From NCBI GenBank assembly GCA_012841735.1, contig DUUE01000250.1:1-10294 (forward strand): 10,294 bases of DNA, given 5' to 3'. Of the stretch, positions 6,803 to 10,294 are shown one piece after another. This DNA comes from Bacillota bacterium. GTDB taxonomy: Bacteria; Bacillota; Dethiobacteria; Dethiobacterales; Dethiobacteraceae. The first letter of the stretch is position 1, and every line of letters starts with the position of its first letter. The notes beneath the pieces are model-generated. The model ran no database searches, was not told the DNA's origin, and saw only the letters and a program-made list of their open reading frames with translations. The position numbers were made by a program, and so were the translations under genes.

Positions 6803-7000
6803 ATTTTTCCCGCGGTACCACCCCGCTAGCCGCAATTTGATTGCGGCCGCTTATTCCGGATAACGGTTCTCACCGACTGCGGCTACTAAAAGTTCACCTG
6901 TAACTCCCGGGTGATTTTCAACAAAGGTGCGCACCGGTTCCCACCAACCCCGGTTCTCTGCCGCGCCGGCCGTTTGTTTACTCGTCCCGTTCATTGCCTT
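6772..7000 (-). ncRNA. T-box riboswitch, tRNA-Ile responsive
   Basis: Leader RNA that senses uncharged tRNA-Ile and lets transcription continue into ileS. Seen on the minus strand: the conserved Stem I start GGGACGAGTAA (6978-6988); the AGAGA bulge region (6955-6959) and a distal hairpin closed by CCGG (6950-6953 with 6934-6937); and the specifier codon ATC in TGAAAATCACC (ATC at 6913-6915), which reads isoleucine. Then come TTAGTAG of the Stem II region, a 7-bp Stem III (GCCGCAA/TTGCGGC, 6829-6847), the T-box motif AGCGGGGTGGTACCGCG (6811-6827), and the terminator. The TGGT (6817-6820) complements ACCA, matching a tRNA with discriminator A, as tRNA-Ile has. All parts are intact, so the call is firm. 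Confidence 0.97.
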
Positions 7001-7024
7001 TCAGCTGGTATTTTCTTGTCAGGG

Positions 7025-7065
7025 CCTGCAGCCGCTGCCTGTTTCTTTGGCGCATGCGGTGCAGG
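7025..7065 (-). other. Extra 5' hairpin in the ileS leader, upstream of T-box Stem I
   Basis: Near the 5' end of the predicted ileS transcript, CCTGCACCGC (7056-7065) pairs with GCGG-C-TGCAGG (7025-7035) at ten positions with one bulged C. A further GCC/GGC pairs inside around an A-rich loop. It begins within a few bases of the predicted start site and is not part of the usual T-box layout. A role in RNA stability is possible; nothing more can be said from sequence. Confidence 0.6.
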
Positions 7066-7075
7066 TAATACTACA

Positions 7076-7105
7076 AGTATAAACAAAATGGCTGCATGCT
7101 GTCAA
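7076..7105 (-). promoter_or_regulatory. Sigma-A promoter of ileS, nested in the divIVA terminator
   Basis: The minus strand holds TTGACA (7100-7105, 6/6 match), an 18-base spacer, and TATACT (7076-7081, 5/6 match). This predicts a transcription start near 7068-7070, just before the leader's first hairpin. The -35 box lies in the loop of the divIVA terminator and the spacer covers the terminator's 3' arm, so both signals share the same DNA. Confidence 0.82.
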
Positions 7106-7122
7106 GAAGGGAGCATGCAGCC
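7081..7122 (-). terminator. Intrinsic terminator of the yggS-divIVA operon
   Basis: GGCTGCATGCT (7112-7122) pairs perfectly over 11 bp with AGCATGCAGCC (7090-7100) around an 11-base loop, followed by ATTTTGTTT on the minus strand. It starts 15 bases after the divIVA stop codon. The U run is interrupted by G, but the stem is long. On the plus strand the stem is also followed by a T-rich stretch, so it may work in both directions. Confidence 0.85.
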
Positions 7123-7137
7123 GTTGCTTTTTCCTTT

Positions 7138-7620
7138 TTAAGCGCCTTTTCCCACTTCTTCTTCCTCAGGGGTTAACCAGTCTTCCATCTCCAGGGCGGC
7201 CAGCTGGGCTTCCACCAGCGAGCGGAAACGCATTTTATAGATTTGTGCCTGCTTGTAAAGCTCTTCATGCTCCGTCAGGATGCGGCTGGCTTTATAGCGG
7301 GCGTCCTCAATAATCCTGGCGGCATCTTTTTCCGCTTCCCGGCGGATCAGTTCCGCCTCTTTCGTGGCGCTGCGCTTCACGTCTTCCGCCGTTTCCTGCG
7401 CCACCACAATGGCATTATGTAATGTTTCCTCCAGCTTGTGGTAGTGGTTCAGTTTTTCCTTCAGCTGGGCAATCTGCTCCTTGGCTGCAATATTGTCTTT
7501 TATCAGTTCTTCGTAATCTTTGGCAACGCGGTTAAGAAATTCATCCACCTCTGAAGGAGAGAGGCCGCGGATGGAACGACTGAATTCTTTATTCTGAATG
7601 TCAATCGGTGTCAATGGCAT
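7138..7620 (-). CDS. divIVA: DivIVA cell-pole and septum protein
   Basis: A 160-residue DivIVA-family scaffold that binds negatively curved membrane at septa and poles; in Firmicutes it organises Min proteins, polar growth or chromosome anchoring in sporulation. The N-terminal lipid-binding domain is typical: MPLTPIDIQNKEFSRSIRGL then SPSEVDEFLNRVAKDYEEL (21-39). The membrane-inserting F17 of B. subtilis DivIVA is replaced by I17, while the neighbouring R18 is kept. From about residue 40 to 140 the protein is a charged coiled coil, and the tail is acidic (EEEE at 152-155). The ATG at 7618-7620 has GGGGGTG 7 bases upstream. It closes the operon that begins with or before yggS; the 67-base gap to ylmH shows no convincing promoter. 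Confidence 0.95.
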   Translation of the reverse strand: MPLTPIDIQNKEFSRSIRGLSPSEVDEFLNRVAKDYEELIKDNIAAKEQIAQLKEKLNHYHKLEETLHNAIVVAQETAEDVKRSATKEAELIRREAEKDAARIIEDARYKASRILTEHEELYKQAQIYKMRFRSLVEAQLAALEMEDWLTPEEEEVGKGA

Positions 7621-7687
7621 TCTGCTTCACCCCCGATATTTTTCCGGCTTTTCCTATATTTCGCTGTAAAAACAATTAATCCTGCCT

Positions 7688-8476
7688 TTAGTAATGTTTT
7701 TTTAGCACAAGCTGCAGGCGGCCTTTTCTGCTTTCTCCCAGGATTTCCGCCACTTCCACCCTGCCCTTGCCGGCCACGGAAATGACATCGCCCGCTTTTA
7801 CCGGAGCACTGGCATTTTTCGCCGCCTGCCAGTTCAGCTTGACATGCCCGGCTTTAATGGCCGGGGCCAGTTTGCTGCGGGAAATGCCAAAACCGGCGCT
7901 GGCCACCGCGTCCAGGCGCAGGCTGGCCACGGTAGTTCTGATTTCACGCGTCCGTGCCTCCGGCAGGATAAAGTCCTCTGCGGTAAGCTCTGCTGCCTCC
8001 AGCCTGTATTTGCCCGCTTCCCGCAGGTTTGTCAGAACAAATTCCTTAATTTCAGGCACCAGTATGATCTGGGCACTGCCGTCCGCCGCCACCAGAAGAT
8101 CGCCGATTTTTTCCCGGCGCAGGCCCAGGCCCAAAAGGGCACCGAGGTAATCGCGATGGGACAGGCCTGCTGCCGCCGCTGTCGGTGTTGCTTTTATGAA
8201 GGCAACAGGGACGGCTGCCGCCGCCTGTTGTTGTTCCGCGGGAAAAACCAGGACACGCGCCCTTTCCGCGCCGGCATAGCCGCCCCAGGTAACCTGCTTG
8301 AAGCCTTTACAAAAGCTGACGACCCGGTCAGCCGTCCGCTGTCCAAAGGGATCAAGAAAATCCGTCACCTGCGGCTTGCCCGTTGCTGCCGCCGCCGCAA
8401 TGCGGTCCAAAACCTGGGATGCTGTCAGCCGTTCCAGTTCCCCGGCAAAATGCTCCAAAATCTTTTCTTTTTCCAT
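7688..8476 (-). CDS. ylmH: YlmH-family S4-domain RNA-binding protein
   Basis: A 262-residue member of the YlmH family. The N-terminal and middle region (about 1-165) contains the family signature SHRDYLGALLGLGLRREKIGDLL (106-128) and is unusually rich in alanine (AAAA at 86-89 and 100-103). A C-terminal S4 RNA-binding domain follows (about 185-245, SLRLDAVASAGFGISRSKLAPAIKAG). YlmH has long been tied to division genes by position; work in B. subtilis connects it to ribosome-associated quality control of stalled 50S-peptidyl-tRNA complexes. The ATG at 8474-8476 has GCGGAGG 5 bases upstream. It follows yggT by 18 bases, so it is cotranscribed. Confidence 0.94.
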   Translation of the reverse strand: MEKEKILEHFAGELERLTASQVLDRIAAAAATGKPQVTDFLDPFGQRTADRVVSFCKGFKQVTWGGYAGAERARVLVFPAEQQQAAAAVPVAFIKATPTAAAAGLSHRDYLGALLGLGLRREKIGDLLVAADGSAQIILVPEIKEFVLTNLREAGKYRLEAAELTAEDFILPEARTREIRTTVASLRLDAVASAGFGISRSKLAPAIKAGHVKLNWQAAKNASAPVKAGDVISVAGKGRVEVAEILGESRKGRLQLVLKKHY

Positions 8477-8494
8477 GAATGCCTCCGCGTAACA

Positions 8495-8788
8495 TTAAAA
8501 AATAAGGCGCAGCAGGATGGAACGCACAAAACGCAGCAGAATCAGTAAAATCAGGGGCGACAGGTCAAGATAAACGGAACCCAGCTGAATGGGCGTCAGC
8601 ACCCGCCGCAGCGGGGACAGGAGCGGCTCCGTTACGGCATAGACAAACTGCCGCAGCTTTAAGATGAAAGGGTGGGTACCGTACCCCAGGCGCAGCAGGG
8701 GAAAGATGATCCTGGCAATGAGCAGCCAGTAATAAATCTCAAAGAGCAGATCAAGCAAATAACGTAAATTATACCGCCAGAGCAGCAT
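8495..8788 (-). CDS. yggT: YggT-family membrane protein
   Basis: A 97-residue integral membrane protein (YlmG in Bacillus, YCF19-like in plastids). Two hydrophobic segments are clear (about 10-33 and 73-95), joined by the conserved loop VTEPLLSPLRRVLTP (52-66) that marks the family. Homologues affect division, nucleoid distribution or membrane protein assembly, but no reaction is known. The ATG at 8786-8788 has GGGGGGAGG 3 bases upstream, and the sepF stop codon lies at the start of that site, so coupling with sepF is likely. Confidence 0.93.
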   Translation of the reverse strand: MLLWRYNLRYLLDLLFEIYYWLLIARIIFPLLRLGYGTHPFILKLRQFVYAVTEPLLSPLRRVLTPIQLGSVYLDLSPLILLILLRFVRSILLRLIF

Positions 8789-8799
8789 CGGCCTCCCCC

Positions 8800-9228
8800 C
8801 TATTCATCCGGCACTACCGTCATACCACGCTCATGCAGCTCCCTGCGGACTTCCGCACTGACTTCCACCTGGGCGGGAGCAAAGAGAAAGATCTGCTGGC
8901 TGACTTTTTGCATATTACCGTCCACCGCATAGGTTGCCCCTGAAATAAAGTCAATAATCCGCCGGGCCTCTTCTGTGGCTGTTTCTTCCAGGTTGACAAG
9001 CACGGGCTTTTTGTTTTTAATATGCAGCACAATGGCCTGGGCTTCGGCAAATTCCTTCGGTTTGGTAATTACCAGGCGCATACCGCGGTTGCCGCTGTGC
9101 AGGTTGAGGACCGCCCCCTTGCGCACAGGCTGCGGCCTGCCGGACGGGTAATCCTCAATAATTTCCTCTTCTTCCGTTTCCTCCACAAACCCCAAAAAAT
9201 TCAACACTTTGTCCCAGATTTTTGGCAT
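8800..9228 (-). CDS. sepF: Cell division protein SepF
   Basis: A 142-residue SepF, which anchors FtsZ to the membrane and bundles it at the division site in Gram-positive bacteria. The N-terminus MPKIWDKVLNFLGF is an amphipathic membrane-binding helix, followed by an acidic linker (EETEEEEIIED, 16-26). The globular domain (about 40-132) carries the conserved stretches ITKPKEFAEAQ (54-64), KNKKPVLVNLEE (71-82), and IIDFISGATYAVDG then QKVSQQIFLFAP (91-118). The ATG at 9226-9228 follows a GGGGGAAG site. The gene lies 15 bases after yggS. All expected parts are present. Confidence 0.97.
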   Translation of the reverse strand: MPKIWDKVLNFLGFVEETEEEEIIEDYPSGRPQPVRKGAVLNLHSGNRGMRLVITKPKEFAEAQAIVLHIKNKKPVLVNLEETATEEARRIIDFISGATYAVDGNMQKVSQQIFLFAPAQVEVSAEVRRELHERGMTVVPDE

Positions 9229-9243
9229 CTTTCTTCCCCCTTG

Positions 9244-9915
9244 TCAGGATCGTTCACCGAAAAGCAGGCTGCCCACACGGACAAGGTTTGCCCCTTCTTC
9301 CACCGCCACCTCGTAATCGGCCGACATGCCCATGGACAGTGTTTTCATCTTTACACCCGGCATGTCAATACTGCGGAAAAGCTCATACAGTGCACGGAAA
9401 TACGGGCGGGAGTCCTCGGGGTCACTGACTGCGGGCGGGATGGCCATCAGGCCTTCCACCCGCAGGTGGGAAAGCTGCGCCACCTCCCGCAGAAAAGCGG
9501 GCACATCCTCGGGCAGCACACCGCCCTTTTGCGGTTCCCGGCCTACATTCACCTGCACCAGGACGCGTACAGGCTGTCCCGTTATCTCCGCCCGTGCCTG
9601 GAGCGCCGTCGCCAGTTTCCAGCGATCCAGGGAATGAATTAACGCAAATCTGCCAACCACATTTTTCACTTTATTTGTCTGCAGTTGCCCGATGAAGTGC
9701 CACTCCGCCTGCGGGAAACGCTTAATTTTCGGCAATGCTTCCTGGGCACGGTTTTCCCCGAACAGTGTCAGGCCGCAGGACATGGCCTGGGCAATAACTT
9801 CCGGCGGAACTGTTTTGGTTACTGCCAAAAGCTGTACCGCCTGCCCCCTGCCCCGGGCAGCCGCCGCAGCAATCTTGCTTCTGACACGGTCAATTCTTTC
9901 CGCCAGTGTGTTCAT
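9244..9915 (-). CDS. yggS: YggS-family pyridoxal phosphate homeostasis protein
   Basis: A 223-residue PLP-binding protein of the YggS/YlmE/PLPBP family, a single-domain TIM barrel that buffers cellular pyridoxal phosphate and affects amino acid metabolism; no catalytic reaction is established. The PLP lysine is K34 in LLAVTKTVP (29-37). FGENRAQE, WHFIGQLQTNK and the phosphate-binding end motif LSMGMSADYEVAVEEGANLVRVG are all present. Length is normal. The ATG at 9913-9915 overlaps the stop of the upstream HlyD-like gene (ATGA) and has AAGGAAGG about 9 bases before it, so the two are probably coupled. It sits directly before sepF, as is usual in Firmicutes. Confidence 0.96.
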   Translation of the reverse strand: MNTLAERIDRVRSKIAAAAARGRGQAVQLLAVTKTVPPEVIAQAMSCGLTLFGENRAQEALPKIKRFPQAEWHFIGQLQTNKVKNVVGRFALIHSLDRWKLATALQARAEITGQPVRVLVQVNVGREPQKGGVLPEDVPAFLREVAQLSHLRVEGLMAIPPAVSDPEDSRPYFRALYELFRSIDMPGVKMKTLSMGMSADYEVAVEEGANLVRVGSLLFGERS

Positions 9916-10294
9916 AGTCTCTGTCCTTCCTTCACCAGAACCGGATTGATAATGACTCGTGTGCCTGATCTTATGCCGTCAACAACAACCTGTCCCTCTT
10001 CCGCCGCCAGCACCTCCACGGCACGGTAGCGGACCAGCGACTCTTCCAGGGTAAAAACGCCCGTTTCCTCCCCGCCAAGCAGCAGTGCCCCGGCGGGCAG
10101 GACGATGCCCGTTACCTGCCCGGTCACAATTTTTGCCGCGACAAATCGGTCTGTAAAACAACCGGGGACTTCTTCCTGCACCGTCAGCACAAAAGTAAGC
10201 CTGTCCCCGTCTGTAAAAGTTTCCGCCACCGCAGCCGGAACGGCCTTCTCTGTATGCCCAAAACGGAGTTTTACCCTGCTGTTTTCTGCCAGTG
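9912..10294 (-). CDS. HlyD-like membrane-fusion/adaptor protein, 5' end cut by the window
   Basis: The last 126 or so codons of a longer protein; the frame stays open to the window edge with no start needed. The visible part looks like the C-terminal beta-rich end of an HlyD/RND-type periplasmic adaptor: a beta-barrel region (RVKLRFGHTEKAVPAAVAETF, then GDRLTFVLTVQEEV), the typical IVLPAGALLLGGEETGVFTLEESLVRYRAVEV stretch in place of the usual IP-ALR-G segment, and a closing GIRSGTRVIINPVLVKEGQRL. Genes of this kind often precede yggS in clostridia. A GTG at 10227-10229 could be read as an internal start, but the upstream codons still read as protein. The transported substrate, if any, is unknown. 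Its stop overlaps the yggS start. Confidence 0.72.
   Translation of the reverse strand, partial: LAENSRVKLRFGHTEKAVPAAVAETFTDGDRLTFVLTVQEEVPGCFTDRFVAAKIVTGQVTGIVLPAGALLLGGEETGVFTLEESLVRYRAVEVLAAEEGQVVVDGIRSGTRVIINPVLVKEGQRL

Noticed and set aside
7844..8548. A 234-codon plus-strand open frame
   Set aside because: Antisense to ylmH; cysteine- and arginine-rich shadow translation.
1..10294. Mobile elements, CRISPR arrays, tRNA or rRNA genes, phage or defence genes
   Set aside because: Looked for direct or inverted repeats, transposase motifs and RNA gene signatures; none seen. All genes fit a conserved housekeeping region.

Overview
The window is a run of chromosomal housekeeping genes from a Gram-positive, probably spore-forming Firmicute. 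The best guess is Clostridia, of the Peptococcaceae/Desulfotomaculum type. This rests on the order yggS-sepF-yggT-ylmH-divIVA-ileS-yteA-rluD (the tail of the division and cell wall cluster in Firmicutes), a T-box leader on ileS, a YteA-type sporulation C4 zinc-finger protein, strong GGAGG-type ribosome binding sites, and a moderately GC-rich composition. Every gene lies on the minus strand, so transcription runs from high to low coordinates. Both ends are cut: an HlyD-like gene lacks its 5' part at the right edge, and mnmM lacks its 3' part at the left edge. No insertion sequence, CRISPR array, rRNA or tRNA gene was seen.

Right block (10294 to 7081): the HlyD-like adaptor overlaps yggS by ATGA. 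Then sepF, yggT, ylmH and divIVA follow with short gaps, which looks like one operon for division-site assembly (SepF, YggT, DivIVA), PLP homeostasis (YggS) and an RNA-binding S4 protein (YlmH). It ends at a strong hairpin terminator. A near-consensus promoter begins inside that terminator's loop and drives the next unit.

Middle block (7100 to 3911): an ileS transcription unit with promoter, an extra 5' hairpin, a full T-box riboswitch (AUC specifier, T-box motif, terminator with U run), ileS itself and a terminator. Uncharged tRNA-Ile should raise isoleucyl-tRNA synthetase expression.

Left block (3855 to 1): a small DUF5665 membrane protein, yteA, an Lgt-like membrane protein, rluD (ATGA overlap with the Lgt-like gene), a DUF421/YetF membrane protein and mnmM. 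The Lgt-like gene sits where lspA (signal peptidase II) is normally found in this cluster. It has replaced several residues that matter in E. coli Lgt, which makes it the most interesting protein here. Other points of interest are RNA-level: the promoter nested in a terminator, the extra hairpin ahead of the T-box, and a possible structure hiding the DUF421 ribosome binding site. I found no obviously new multi-gene system.
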